This document shows, in pieces, positions 18,099-31,878 of a stretch of 64,000 nt of DNA. A model generated the notes under the pieces. The model was not told where the DNA came from, did not search any database, and saw only the letters and a list, made by a program, of their open reading frames with translations. Source of the DNA: Beijerinckiaceae bacterium RH AL1 (lineage in GTDB: Bacteria > Pseudomonadota > Alphaproteobacteria > Rhizobiales > Beijerinckiaceae); the NCBI GenBank assembly GCA_901457705.2, contig LR590083.2:3720597-3784596 (forward strand), in the 5' to 3' direction. Every line of letters starts with the position of its first letter. The stretch's first letter is position 1. The position numbers and the translations under genes were made by a program.

Positions 18099-18976
18099 GC
18101 GGTCCGCTCCTGGTCTTTGGCGCGGCGGGTCAGGTCGGCCGCGAGCTTATGGCGCTCGCCGCCGCCCGCGATGCCGGCGCGATCGGCCTGACGCGGCAGG
18201 AGGTCGACATCTGCGACGCCGCCGCGGTGGAGGCGGCGGTCGCGCGCAAAAAACCGCGCCTTGTCGTCAATTGCGCCGCCTACACCGCCGTCGACAAAGC
18301 CGAGAGCGAGCCTGACGCAGCGCTGGCCGCGAACGGGGATGCCGCCGGCGTGATCGCCCGCGCCGCCGCGCGACACGGCGTACCGATGCTGCACCTCTCG
18401 ACGGACTACGTGTTCGACGGAACCAAGGCCGGCCCCTACACCGAGGACGATCCGATCGCCCCGCTGGGCGTCTACGGCCGCACCAAGGCGGCGGGCGAGG
18501 CGGCGGTGCGCGAGGCCAATCCCCGCCACATCATCCTACGCACGGCATGGGTCTACGGGATCCACGGCAGCAACTTTCTCAAGACGATGCTGCGTCTCGC
18601 GGGCGAGCGCGATCGCCTGCGGGTCGTCGCCGACCAGCGCGGCACGCCGACCGCCACCGCCGACATCGCCAAGGCCATTCTCGCGGTCGACGCGTCGATC
18701 GCCAGGGGCGACGCCGCGAGCGGCACCTTCCACTTCGCCGGCACCGGCGAGACGACGTGGCACGGATTCGCCGAAGCCATCGTCGCCGCCCAGGCCGAGG
18801 CGACAGGCAAGCGCCCGCCTGTCGAGGCGATCACCACCGCCGACTATCCGACGCCGGCACGCCGACCGGCAAACTCCGCCCTCAACTCCACGCGATTTGC
18901 GCAGGCCTTCGGCTACCGCGCCCGGCCCTGGCAGGATCGCACCATCGAAGCCATCGGCCACCTGACCGGCCTCTAG
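18095..18976 (+). CDS. rfbD: dTDP-4-dehydrorhamnose reductase
   Basis: 293 residues from TTG 18095, which overlaps the rfbB stop (TTGA). RmlD features: [15 protein letters not shown] nucleotide loop, [50 protein letters not shown] (catalytic YxxxK), and [20 protein letters not shown]. It carries out the last, NADPH-dependent step to dTDP-L-rhamnose. The overlap implies translational coupling. Confidence 0.95.
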   Translation: MSGPLLVFGAAGQVGRELMALAAARDAGAIGLTRQEVDICDAAAVEAAVARKKPRLVVNCAAYTAVDKAESEPDAALAANGDAAGVIARAAARHGVPMLHLSTDYVFDGTKAGPYTEDDPIAPLGVYGRTKAAGEAAVREANPRHIILRTAWVYGIHGSNFLKTMLRLAGERDRLRVVADQRGTPTATADIAKAILAVDASIARGDAASGTFHFAGTGETTWHGFAEAIVAAQAEATGKRPPVEAITTADYPTPARRPANSALNSTRFAQAFGYRARPWQDRTIEAIGHLTGL

Positions 18977-19007
18977 GCCGCGCGGGTCGCTCATCGAAGG
19001 ATTGCCC

Positions 19008-19877
19008 ATGAAAGGCATCATTCTCGCCGGCGGGTCCGGCACGCGGCTTTATCCGCTGACCCTTGTCGTCTCGAAGCAGCTGCTGCCCGTCTACGACAAG
19101 CCGATGATCTACTATCCCCTCGCCACGCTGATGATGGCGGGCATCCGCGAGGTCTTGATCATCACCACCCCGCACGACCAGCCGCTCTTCAAGGAGCTCC
19201 TCGGCGACGGCGCGGCCTTCGGGATCGAGCTGTCCTACGCGGTGCAGCCGGCTCCGAACGGGCTCGCCGAGGCCTTCATCATCGGCCGCGACTTCGTCGG
19301 CAGCGACCGCGTCGCCTTGGTGCTCGGCGACAACATCTTCTACGGCCACGGCCTGCCGGAGCTGCTTGGCTTCGCGACGGCGCGCGAGCGCGGCGCGACG
19401 GTCTTCGGCTACGTTGTCTCCGATCCCGAGCGCTACGGCGTCGTCGAGATCGACGCCCAAGGACGCGCGCTGTCGATCGAGGAGAAGCCGAAGAGGCCGC
19501 GCTCGAACCTCGCCGTCACGGGGCTCTACTTCTACGACAACGACGTCCTCGAGATCGCCGCCTCGATCAAGCCGTCGACGCGCGGCGAGCTCGAGATCAC
19601 CGACGTCAACCGCGTCTATCTCGAGCGCGGCGACCTCAGCGTCGAGGTGATGGGGCGCGGCTTCGCCTGGCTCGACACCGGCACGCACGACAGCCTCGCC
19701 GAGGCGGGGCAGTTCGTCGAGATCCTGGAACGACGCCAGGGCCTCAAGATGTGCTGTCTCGAGGAGATCGCCTTCAACGAGGGGTTCATCGACAAGGCCG
19801 GCCTCTTTGCCGCCGCCGAGCGCTACGGCAAGTCGGGCTACGGCGCCTACCTCAAGCGCATCGTCGAGACGGCCTGA
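19008..19877 (+). CDS. rfbA: Glucose-1-phosphate thymidylyltransferase
   Basis: 289 residues from ATG 19008 ([18 protein letters not shown]); a TTG two codons upstream is less likely. RmlA motifs GGSGTRL (dTTP loop), [16 protein letters not shown] and [13 protein letters not shown] are intact. It makes dTDP-glucose, the first step of dTDP-rhamnose synthesis. Last gene of rfbCBDA, 31 bp after rfbD. Confidence 0.95.
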   Translation: MKGIILAGGSGTRLYPLTLVVSKQLLPVYDKPMIYYPLATLMMAGIREVLIITTPHDQPLFKELLGDGAAFGIELSYAVQPAPNGLAEAFIIGRDFVGSDRVALVLGDNIFYGHGLPELLGFATARERGATVFGYVVSDPERYGVVEIDAQGRALSIEEKPKRPRSNLAVTGLYFYDNDVLEIAASIKPSTRGELEITDVNRVYLERGDLSVEVMGRGFAWLDTGTHDSLAEAGQFVEILERRQGLKMCCLEEIAFNEGFIDKAGLFAAAERYGKSGYGAYLKRIVETA

Positions 19878-20092
19878 CCGGCGCCTTGCCGCCGCATAGC
19901 CTGTTCGAACAGGTCGACAGCGTCGGGCGCCCTCTTCAAAGATGCGTCCGCCGACCCCGTGCCATGCCTTCGGTGCGGGGTCGGTTGCACGAGAATTGCT
20001 CAGCATCGCTCGCGGGGCGCGCACACACCGCCAAGGTTTTCGATTTGCTTGCCGTACGGCATCGTCCGCCGGCCCAACGGGAGACACGCAGG

Positions 20093-21187
20093 ATGCTGAA
20101 GCCGAACGTCGCCGCTCTTCTGCTTCTGGCTGCCGGTGCAGGCGTGGCCCACGCCGATGTCAAGGTCGCGGTCGTCGGGCCGATCACCGGGCAGAACGCC
20201 ATCTTCTACGAGCAGATGAAGCACGGCGCCGAGGATGCCGCCGCGGCGATCAACGCGGCCGGTGGCGTCAACGGCCAGAAGCTCGTGCTCGATCTCGAGG
20301 ACGACGCTTGCGACCCGAAGCAGGCGGTGGCCGCCGCCAACAAGGTCGTCAGCAACGGCGACGTTGCCGTCATCGGGCACTTCTGCAGCTCGTCGTCGAT
20401 CCCGGCCTCCGACATCTACGTCGACGCCGGCATCCCGATGATCAGCCCCGGCTCGACCAATCCGAAGCTGACCGACCGCGGCCAGCCGACCATCTTCCGC
20501 ACCTGCGGCCGTGACGACAAGCAGTCGGCGATCGCGGCGGCCGGCATCCTGAAGATGGACCCGAACGGCAAGTATGCCGTCGTCGACGACCGCACGACCT
20601 ACGGCAAGGGCCTTGCAGACGGCGTCCGCGAGGCGCTCAAGGCCAAGGGCCATCCCGAGACCGTCGACGACAGCGTCACGCAGGGCACCAAGGACTTCTC
20701 GACGCTGATCTCGCGCCTGAAGTCGGCGGGCGTCACCTTCGTCTTCTACGGCGGCTACTACCCAGAGGCCGGCCTCTTCGTCCGCCAGGCGAAGGACCAG
20801 GGCTTCGGCGCCAAGTTCATGAGCGGCGATGCGCTCGCCTCCGCCGAGTTCGGCAATCTCGCAGGAACGGCCTCCGACGGCGTCTACATGACCTTCTCGC
20901 CCGACGCCCGCATCGAGCCCGCCGCAGCCGCGGCGGTGAAGAAGTTCCGCGAGGAGAAATACGAGCCGGAAGGCTACACGCTCTACACCTACGCGGCCCT
21001 GCAGGCCTTCGCCCAGGCGGCGAACGAGGCCAAGAGCACCGACGGCTCGAAGGTTGCCGACGACCTCCACAAGGGCGAGTTCAGCACGGTGATCGGCAAG
21101 ATCCGCTTCGACGGCAAGGGCGATCCCAACGCAGAGCCCTACGTCATCTATCTCTGGAAGGGCGGCAAGTACGAGCAGATGAAGTAG
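20093..21187 (+). CDS. livK: Branched-chain amino acid ABC transporter, periplasmic substrate-binding protein
   Basis: 364 residues with a signal peptide (LLLLAAGAGVAHA). It is a type-I periplasmic binding protein of the LivK/BraC group: VKVAVVGPITGQNAIFYEQMKHG, AINAAGGVNGQKLVL, VAVIGHFCSSSSIPASDIY, RDDKQSAIAAAGIL. It captures branched-chain amino acids or related solutes for the LivHM-GF complex encoded immediately downstream (13 bp to livH). Confidence 0.94.
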   Translation: MLKPNVAALLLLAAGAGVAHADVKVAVVGPITGQNAIFYEQMKHGAEDAAAAINAAGGVNGQKLVLDLEDDACDPKQAVAAANKVVSNGDVAVIGHFCSSSSIPASDIYVDAGIPMISPGSTNPKLTDRGQPTIFRTCGRDDKQSAIAAAGILKMDPNGKYAVVDDRTTYGKGLADGVREALKAKGHPETVDDSVTQGTKDFSTLISRLKSAGVTFVFYGGYYPEAGLFVRQAKDQGFGAKFMSGDALASAEFGNLAGTASDGVYMTFSPDARIEPAAAAAVKKFREEKYEPEGYTLYTYAALQAFAQAANEAKSTDGSKVADDLHKGEFSTVIGKIRFDGKGDPNAEPYVIYLWKGGKYEQMK

Positions 21188-21200
21188 CCGCGGGCGCAGG

Positions 21201-22124
<924 letters not shown>

Positions 22125-22133
22125 CGCAGCACC

Positions 22134-23449
<1,316 letters not shown>

Positions 23450-23453
<4 letters not shown>

Positions 23454-25027
23454 GCGAGGTCGTCGCGCCGCGCCGCGCGCTCGCAGCGCGGGGCCTCACC
23501 ATGCGCTTCGGCGGTCTCACCGCCGTCTCCGAGCTCGACCTCACCGCGCGCACGGGCCTGGTGACGTCGCTGATCGGCCCCAACGGCGCCGGCAAGACCA
23601 CCGCCTTCAACTGCATCACCGGCTTCTACAAGCCCACTGCCGGCGAAGTGTCGGTGAGCGACCTCGAGGGCAACACCCGGCGCATCGACACGTTGCCGGG
23701 GCACGCCATCGTCAACGACGCCAAGGTGGTGCGCACTTTCCAGAACACGCGGCTCTTCGCCGGCATGACGGCACTCGAGAACCTGCTCGTCGCGCTGCAT
23801 CGCTCGATGAGCCGCGGCGGACGTCTGCAGCTCCTGGGCCTGCTTGGCCTGCCCGCCTACCGCAGGGCCGAGGCGGCGGCGGTCGAGAAGGCGATGCACT
23901 GGCTCGACCGCCTCGGCCTCGCCGCTCGCGCCGACGACTATGCCGGCCAGCTGCCCTACGGTTTGCAGCGGCGGCTCGAGATCGCGCGTGCCATGTGCCT
24001 CGATCCGCACTTCCTCTGCCTCGACGAGCCTGCGGCCGGCCTCAACCCACGCGAATCCGCGACGCTGGAAGCCGACCTGCGCCTGCTGACGCGCGAGGAC
24101 GGGATCGGCGTGCTGCTGATCGAACACGACATGAGCGTCGTGATGGGCGTCTCCGACCACATCGTCGTGCTGGATCGCGGCCGCAAGATCGCCGAAGGCA
24201 AGCCCGAGGCGGTGCGCGGCGATCCCGCCGTGATTGCGGCCTATCTCGGCGAGCCCGCCGACGACGCCGCCGGCCGCCGCGTGCGGACGCCGAAGGCGGA
24301 CGCCACCGCCGCGACGGCACCGACGTCGATCCTCGAGTGCCGCAAGCTGAGCTCGGGCTACGGCGTCATCCCGGTGCTGCACGACGTCGACCTGCGCGTC
24401 GGCGAAGGCGAGATTGTCACGCTGCTCGGCTCGAACGGCGCCGGGAAGTCGACGCTGCTGCGCACGTTGTTCGGCATGCCGCGCGCGACCGGCGGCGACA
24501 TCCTGCTCTCCGGCCAGCCGATCGGCCGCCTGCGCGCCCACGACGTCGCGCGGCTCGGCGTCGCGCATGTGCCGGAGGGCCGCCGGATCATGCCGCAGAT
24601 GACGGTCCGCGAGAACCTGAAGACCGGCAGCCGGCTCGGCAGCGGCCCGGAGTTCGAGGCCGACCTGCAGAAGGTGCTCGATCTCTTCCCGCGTCTTGCC
24701 GAGCGCCTCACGCAACGCGCCGGCACGATGTCCGGCGGCGAGCAGCAGATGCTGGCGATCGGCCGCGCGATGATGCAGCGCCCGAAGCTCCTGCTGCTCG
24801 ACGAGCCGTCCCTCGGCTTGGCGCCGTTGGTGATCCGCCTGATCTTCGATGCGATCGCGACGCTCAACGAGCGCGACGGCCTTTCGGTGCTGCTCGTCGA
24901 GCAGAACGTCGCGCAGGCTCTCGCCATCGCCGATCGCGGCTACGTGCTGCAAACCGGCCGCGTCGTTGCCGAAGGCAGTGCGCAGCAGCTGGCCGAGCGC
25001 CTCGACGTCGCCGACGCCTACCTCTAG
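23450..25027 (+). CDS. livG-livF: Fused LivG-LivF ABC ATPase (two nucleotide-binding domains in one chain)
   Basis: 525 residues from TTG 23450 (TTGA overlap with livM). Residues ~10-265 are LivG: Walker A GPNGAGKT, FQNTRLFAGMTALENLL, signature LPYGLQRRLEIARA, Walker B FLCLDEPAAGLNP, ending VIAAYLGE. A linker rich in Ala/Thr/Lys (~266-290) joins LivF: Walker A GSNGAGKS, RRIMPQMTVRENL, MSGGEQQMLAIGRA, Walker B LLLLDEPSLGLAP. These are normally two genes; no stop or frameshift lies between them. The single chain powers LivHM import by ATP hydrolysis. Confidence 0.94.
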
Positions 25028-25070
25028 GCTCCGGCCTGTCTGGCGAAAGCTGCTTTGGATTATAACCAAA

Positions 25071-25103
25071 CGGGGTGGCTGAAGCCCAGGCTCCGCCACC
25101 CCG
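25071..25103. terminator. Stem-loop between convergent livGF and porin genes
   Basis: CGGGGTGGC (25071-25079) pairs with GCCACCCCG (25095-25103), a 9-bp GC-rich stem with a 15-nt loop that can pair further. It sits between two converging genes and could terminate both. There is no strong U-tract, so it may be a weak or Rho-assisted terminator. Confidence 0.55.
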
Positions 25104-25123
25104 TATCGCATCGATCGCGTGCG

Positions 25124-27007
25124 CTACTGGAAGGGATAGTAGCGCAAGCTGGTCATGACGATGTTTTCGTTCTGCTTCGGCGAGGCGAAGTGCCCGGGGC
25201 CATATAGGGTGCCGACGGCAGACACCGTCCCGCCGGAGCCGGTACCCGTGCCGGCGTAGACGCCGTTGCCGGAGAACAGCTCGCGCTCGGTGTAGGAGTA
25301 CTGCACGCCGACGCGGACCTCGCCGAACGAGCCCTTGTAGAGCCTGTCCCACATGCCGCCGGTGAGCTGCCAGATGCGCTTGGTGTTGCCTGTGCACAGG
25401 CTGTTGCCGGGCGCGATGCCCGAGGTCGCGGTGATCGTGTTGAAGCAGCCGGTGTTGTTGGCGTTCGGCGTGCCGTAGCCGACGGTCGCGAAGCTCGCAC
25501 CGGCGTTGTTGGTCGTATAGTACTTCGGCTGTGCGACTTCCTCGCCGCCGAAGGCATAGAGGTCGATCGACGGCGTGACGTGCGCCACCAGGCCGCCGAG
25601 CAGAGCGAGCGTGGTGATCGGCGAGCCGGCCCCCGTCGGGCCGAACGTCGAGTCCGGCAGCTGCGAGGTGCCGTAGGAGCCGACGCCGCGGCCGTAGAGA
25701 GTCGACGCCTGGAAATCGAGCTTCCGCGGCAGGAGCGCGGCAATGACGCCGCCGCCGACGCCGTAGCCGGTCGCGTCGCGGTTCGTGGCCTGCGGGCTGT
25801 AGGCCGCCAGCGGCGTGGAGTACGCGACGCGATCGTAGATGTCGCGATAGAGGCCGAAGCCTTCGAGATGGACGTCGCGCTCGCCGACCCGTGCCTCGTA
25901 GGCGGCCTTGCCGATCACGTCGGGCACATGGTTCAGCGAGAAGTTTGTGATGGACTGCCCCCCGGCGGCGGCGCCGACCGTCGACGTCGTGCCGTTCAGG
26001 ATGCCGACGCCCGGGAGCTGGCAGGTCACGCTGTTGGTGAGCGGCGCGCCCGTCACAGGGTTCAGCGCCGTGCCGGCGGTGAGCGTGGTGCCGTTCACGC
26101 CGGATACGCAGCCCGAGTAGGTCGTCTGCGGCTGCTCGGCCGACACCGAGAGCCAGAGCTTGCCGCCGAAGTCCTTGGTCAGACGGATCTGCGGCTGGCG
26201 CTTGTAGACGAAGCCCGGCACGTAGCCCGCGTCGATCCCCGGCGGGGTCACTTCGTTACGCGGCGTGATACCCTTCGAGTTCATCGTCGCCAGCGACCAG
26301 TTCTGGCCGGCGAGCACATGGACGCCGTAGTCCGTCATGTCCATTGCGGCATAGAGGTTGCGGATGCGCGGCACGAACGAGTTCGACTGGTTCTCGTTCG
26401 AGTTGACGCCGGAGCCCTGGAAATCGAGCTCGCCGTAGCCGGACAGCAGGAAGGTCGGCGTGACCTGTGCCTCGACGAGGGCGGCGACGCGCGATGCGCG
26501 CGACGTGAAGCGGAACTCGCGGGTGCCGGCCTGCGGCCCGAACGGGATGCTGTTCCAGGGCGTGTTGATGTCGGCCTGGACCGTGCGCGAGCGGAACACG
26601 CTCGCCGCCTCGAAGAAGCCGCCGGGCGTGATGGTGAGCGAGCCGAACTGCAGCTGCTTGCTCGCCGTGACGAAGGCCGGGACGGACCCCGCGGGCAGCG
26701 CGGGATAGCCGCCTGCGGCCGCAGGAGCCGGCGCAACGCGGCGGGAGGCGATGACCCTCACCTTCTCGACGACCCGCTTCTGCGACGCCATGGCGCCGCG
26801 CATCTCGCGGATCTGCGCCTTCAGCTCGGCGATCTCCTTTGCGAGCTCGGCGTTGGATGCCTCGGCGTGCAGCGCGACCGGCGCCGCGGTGAGCATCAAG
26901 GATGCGACGAGGGCGAGGCTCGCGCCCTTGCGCCATGCCGCTGGACGACGCGTGGCGCCGCCGGGCTTTTCTTCGAGTTGCGCTGTCAAGCATGCCCCCC
27001 AAGGCAA
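25124..27007 (-). CDS. Outer-membrane porin with N-terminal coiled coil (DcaP-like)
   Basis: 627 residues at the longest start. A hydrophobic export signal (ASLALVASLMLTAAPVALHAE) is followed by a short coiled coil (NAELAKEIAELKAQIREMRG), then a long beta-strand-rich domain ending with LRYYPFQ. A coiled coil before a trimeric barrel is the layout of DcaP-type porins. It converges with the Liv operon; a role in outer-membrane passage of its substrates is possible but only inferred. The true start may be downstream of 27007. Confidence 0.7.
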   Translation of the reverse strand: MPWGACLTAQLEEKPGGATRRPAAWRKGASLALVASLMLTAAPVALHAEASNAELAKEIAELKAQIREMRGAMASQKRVVEKVRVIASRRVAPAPAAAGGYPALPAGSVPAFVTASKQLQFGSLTITPGGFFEAASVFRSRTVQADINTPWNSIPFGPQAGTREFRFTSRASRVAALVEAQVTPTFLLSGYGELDFQGSGVNSNENQSNSFVPRIRNLYAAMDMTDYGVHVLAGQNWSLATMNSKGITPRNEVTPPGIDAGYVPGFVYKRQPQIRLTKDFGGKLWLSVSAEQPQTTYSGCVSGVNGTTLTAGTALNPVTGAPLTNSVTCQLPGVGILNGTTSTVGAAAGGQSITNFSLNHVPDVIGKAAYEARVGERDVHLEGFGLYRDIYDRVAYSTPLAAYSPQATNRDATGYGVGGGVIAALLPRKLDFQASTLYGRGVGSYGTSQLPDSTFGPTGAGSPITTLALLGGLVAHVTPSIDLYAFGGEEVAQPKYYTTNNAGASFATVGYGTPNANNTGCFNTITATSGIAPGNSLCTGNTKRIWQLTGGMWDRLYKGSFGEVRVGVQYSYTERELFSGNGVYAGTGTGSGGTVSAVGTLYGPGHFASPKQNENIVMTSLRYYPFQ

Positions 27008-27475
27008 TAAAGGCGGCCGAACCCCCTCGGCCCCTCCATCCGGCTATAGCGCCCGGGCCGCGCCGGCACTGTCGAGAAAATGACACACTCGGTACGCGAT
27101 TAAACGCAGATTTAATGTCATGAGGGCGTAATAATCGAGTTGTGCCAATATGTTAGCAGTTCACCGCCTCGGATTAAGCGACTTCCGAGAGGCGCGGGCC
27201 GTGGCAGAGATGCAACGCTGCCGCACTATCTGGCATGAGATTTTACGAGGCTGCCGTTGCGCGGGCCGAATGAACTATCGCCGCGCTTGAATGTAGAAAA
27301 AGCACCTATTGCAATGAGCGTATCATGTTGTTCGCCGGTATTCTTCGTCTCACTTCAGCGCGTCGTCGCGATCAGGCAGCGCACATCCTCGCGTGCCACC
27401 ATGTGTCCGGCCGTCGCGCGAACGCCAGAAGCACGACAAATCAAAACAAGAACTGCCCACTGTCAGGAGCTGATA
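27008..27475 (+). other. AT-rich intergenic region
   Basis: 468 bp marking the change from high GC to the low-GC patch at 27.1-28.8 kb. It presumably holds the porin promoter (minus strand). No gene, repeat or confident promoter seen. Confidence 0.4.
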
Positions 27476-28177
27476 ATGGATGAAGTGTTTGAAAATGAAA
27501 TGGCGCACGAGTTCGAGGCGCTGCTCGATTGTGGACTGTTTCGTAGGCTCGGAAGCTCGAGAGACTTTGATTTTCGAGGCGAACTCAAAGTATTGAGATC
27601 TTGGAACTGGGTCGCAAACAAGGATGCTGCGATATTCTCGCTGGGATCAAAGAGTTGGGAGCGCGCATACGTTGACATGATGAATGATGTAAATCAGGGG
27701 GTTTGTTCGTATCAAGATATGCTGCGCGTTCAAGAGGTCATGCGCCATTTTAAAAAAAAAAGCGCCCAGAGTTGGATAACAAATGGCTTGAGTTTTGCGC
27801 TCGGTCCAATGTTGACAAAGAGATACTCGATGGAGTTCATCTCTCCGCTACGTTTATGAGCTATTGCCGTGAAACATACATAGAGCGTTTGGAGGACGGC
27901 CACGAGGATCGTTCGCGGATCTATTTTCTGTTTTTCGCCTGGGCTTTTTGCCGTGTGGTTGGGATGGGGGGCCTTTTCCCGAAGGCGATCTTCTTTTATT
28001 TTAGGCAGCCAAGCTCTCGGGCCGCGTGTACGCGTAGCCGGCGATGCGAGCAAGAATGCTTTTCTTATCGAAAGCATTCTTCAGATCAATGATTACCTCC
28101 GCGTCACTTCGAATTCGCTTCGGGATGCTGCCGTCACGAACTCTGATCATTTGAACCTCATGAACGGCGTCACATAA
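27476..28177 (+). pseudogene. Unknown gene broken by two compensating frameshifts (first at a 10-A run)
   Basis: The frame opens at ATG 27476 (MDEVFENEMAHEFEALL) and runs to a run of ten A (27752-27761). A -1 shift there allows the frame RPELDNKWLEFCARSNVDKE to continue with good protein character (SATFMSYCRETYIERLEDG). Near 27995-28010 a +1 shift then reaches VRVAGDASKNAFLIESILQ, with a stop at 28177. Read without shifts, the first frame ends at 27859. No family was recognised; base composition is much lower in GC than the neighbours, suggesting transfer. Mutation, sequencing error in homopolymers, and programmed slippage are all possible. Confidence 0.5.
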
Positions 28178-28336
28178 TCAAGAATATATTGCAATCCTTT
28201 GGACTATAGGCCGTCGCCGCACCCCGCCGTGATGCTACAAGCATAGAGTCGCGCTGACGAACCGCGAGAAGCATATCATCGCCTAAGATTGTCTGAAATT
28301 CAGATTTCAAGTTTGCTTATATAATCAAAAGGATTA

Positions 28337-28699
28337 TCAGGATAGATATTGCTCGACTTTCTGTTGGTCTGTTTTGTTAAAACTTATTAGCAGTCGGCGC
28401 TCGTCTCTCGCACGCCAGAACCTTAAGGAGTCATCAAGCAACCTCATATACAAGGCTTCGTCCTCATCGGAGATCTGAGGAATTGCCTCGTGGTAGATCA
28501 TGACACTTTGCAACTTAATCCACTGCAGATCTGTCAGTACATCATACAGGGCATCCCAGTTAAAGCCAAAGTATCCGGGAAGAAGCAAATATTCATAATA
28601 TACCTGAAACAGCTGTTGCTTGCTTCCGATCAGGCGTGGCAAATGAACCGCCATCCTAGACGGTTCCGGCCTGTCGTAATACTTAAACAGCGATGTCAT
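28337..28699 (-). CDS. Barstar-like (barnase inhibitor) protein
   Basis: 120 residues from ATG 28699 (an ATG at 28720 would add seven). The barstar family core is visible: IGSKQQLFQVYYEYLLLPGYFG followed by FNWDALYDVLTDLQWI, the helix that caps RNase active sites, and a C-terminal beta strand RLLISFN. Barstars bind and block secreted or contact-delivered RNases, so this is a likely immunity/antitoxin protein. No barnase-type RNase is seen nearby, so it appears orphan. Low GC compared with the flanks. Confidence 0.75.
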   Translation of the reverse strand: MTSLFKYYDRPEPSRMAVHLPRLIGSKQQLFQVYYEYLLLPGYFGFNWDALYDVLTDLQWIKLQSVMIYHEAIPQISDEDEALYMRLLDDSLRFWRARDERRLLISFNKTDQQKVEQYLS

Positions 28700-28984
28700 G
28701 CCGTCCTCGCCGGAACGCACGATGTGTTGTGGTCGGTCGCATGCCAGGGTCTCCGCCTAATCCTGCGCTCGCTAGGGCTCCTTACAATTACGCACCCGTG
28801 GAGCCGTCGCCTGGACATCTTCGCTCGAGCTTTCGCAACTCCCGTGTAGGGACCTGGCGTTCGCTACATCATTCCTTGGCTATCGGCCGCAATCTGAACG
28901 AGCACCGAAGCCAGTCGATCGAGAAACGATCCTTGAGGAAGTCGCCCGGGCGACCTGGAAACGGTCGGTGCCCCCGGCTTTCGA

Positions 28985-29060
<76 letters not shown>

Positions 29061-29235
29061 ATCGAAACCGCGGCGACCGAGGGCCGCCGCGCGAAGGCGT
29101 GCCACCTACCAAATGCGTCGGGGCCTGTCCACCCGGGCGCGGAAAATTCCGCATGTGCGGGCCACCGGCATCCCCGCACGTCGCGTCGCGGGGCCGGGCT
29201 GTGCTATGGCCTCGCGCACAAGAGGGAGGATTCGC

Positions 29236-30255
29236 ATGGCCGCTTCGGTCCGTCTGATCGCCGCGCTGGCGCTGAGCGGCGCGCTGGCCTGGCCGGCGCC
29301 CCCGGCCAGCGCCCAGACCACCGGGACCGCCGCGACCGAGCAGGACGAGGAGGGCCCGACGCCTGCGCCGCTGATGGTCGGCGCCATGGCGATCGCCTCG
29401 GACGCGGACCTCTCGATCGAGCGCATGGCGCTCGACGTCGCAGTCGATCGCGTCACCTACACCTACGGGTTCAAGAACAGGGGCAAGGCGGAGCTGCAGC
29501 TCGCCGCCAGCGTGTCGATGCCAGACCTCGAGGTGAACACCGAGGGCACGACGATCTACGTGCTGCCGACGAAGGTCGCCGAGAATCCCGTCGGCCTCAG
29601 CGTGACATCGGGCGGCGCGCCGGTCGCGACGACGGCCAAGATGCAGGCACTGGCGCTCGGCGTCGACCGGCTCGCCGACCTGCGCGCCGCCAAGCTGCCG
29701 TTGCTGCCGTTCGGCGCCGAGACCGACAAGGCGCTGGCCGGCATCGCGCCGGGCACGCTCGCCAGGCTCGTCGCGCTCGGCCTCGTCACGCCGCGCGACC
29801 AGGCCGAGCCCGACACGCCGCTCCTCGCCGACTGGACGCTGCATACCGTGCATTCCTGGATGCAGACGCTGCCGGTCGGCGCGACGACCGAGGTGAAGGT
29901 CACCTTCCAGCCGGTGAAGGCCGTCTACGGCGTGCGCGCCGACGGCCTGCCCGGCTTCGAGGCGCTGAAGGACCAGGTCTGCCTCACGCCGCAGGTCCTC
30001 GCCGCCGCCAAGGCGCTACTGAAGGGCAAGGACGACCAGCTCGAGGTCGACGACCTCACGCTCGCCAACGACGGCCCCGCCCGCTGGCTCGACAACCCGC
30101 CCGGCACGGTCAGCGTGACCAAGCCGAAGCCTGACGCGGTGGTGACGTTCTGCGGAATCGACAACGCGACCGCGGGACAGGCCGTGGTGAAGGGCAAGCT
30201 GCCCGGCAGCGCCGACGCGCCGGGCCTGCGGGTGCTGATCTTCTCGAAGGGGTAG
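29236..30255 (+). CDS. Exported DUF4424-family protein
   Basis: 339 residues from ATG 29236 with AGGGAGGA 6-13 nt upstream. A signal peptide (LIAALALSGALAWPAPPASAQ) indicates export. The early part (SDADLSIERMALDVAVDRVTYTYGFKNRG, then ASVSMPDLEVN) fits DUF4424, periplasmic proteins of unknown function. A hairpin terminator follows directly. Confidence 0.75.
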   Translation: MAASVRLIAALALSGALAWPAPPASAQTTGTAATEQDEEGPTPAPLMVGAMAIASDADLSIERMALDVAVDRVTYTYGFKNRGKAELQLAASVSMPDLEVNTEGTTIYVLPTKVAENPVGLSVTSGGAPVATTAKMQALALGVDRLADLRAAKLPLLPFGAETDKALAGIAPGTLARLVALGLVTPRDQAEPDTPLLADWTLHTVHSWMQTLPVGATTEVKVTFQPVKAVYGVRADGLPGFEALKDQVCLTPQVLAAAKALLKGKDDQLEVDDLTLANDGPARWLDNPPGTVSVTKPKPDAVVTFCGIDNATAGQAVVKGKLPGSADAPGLRVLIFSKG

Positions 30256-30264
30256 CGGAGAGGC

Positions 30265-30290
30265 ATCCTTCTCCCGCGCGGGAGAAGGAT
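30265..30290. terminator. Perfect 26-nt palindromic hairpin between two convergent genes
   Basis: ATCCTTCTCCCGC followed at once by its exact reverse complement GCGGGAGAAGGAT. A 12-13 bp stem with almost no loop lies between the DUF4424 gene and rho, which converge, so it likely terminates both. Only a short T-poor tail follows on either side. Confidence 0.7.
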
Positions 30291-30302
30291 TGACGCCCAA
30301 CC

Positions 30303-31655
<1,353 letters not shown>

Positions 31656-31878
31656 GGCAATTTTCTTGAGGTGGGGTTGGCCGGGGCGGCCGAGGTTCGG
31701 GATGTGAGCCGGGACGCTGGCGGAGAAACGCCGGACGTGCGGGCCTGACCGAGAGGCGGGAGCCCTTGAATAGGCGGGGCCCCGCGATTTGGCAAGACGG
31801 CTGCATCGGCTGTCCCCGGGGCGGCTCGGCCCCGCGACGTGCTAGGGATGGCCCTCAAAGTAGCGGGAAAACTCATCG

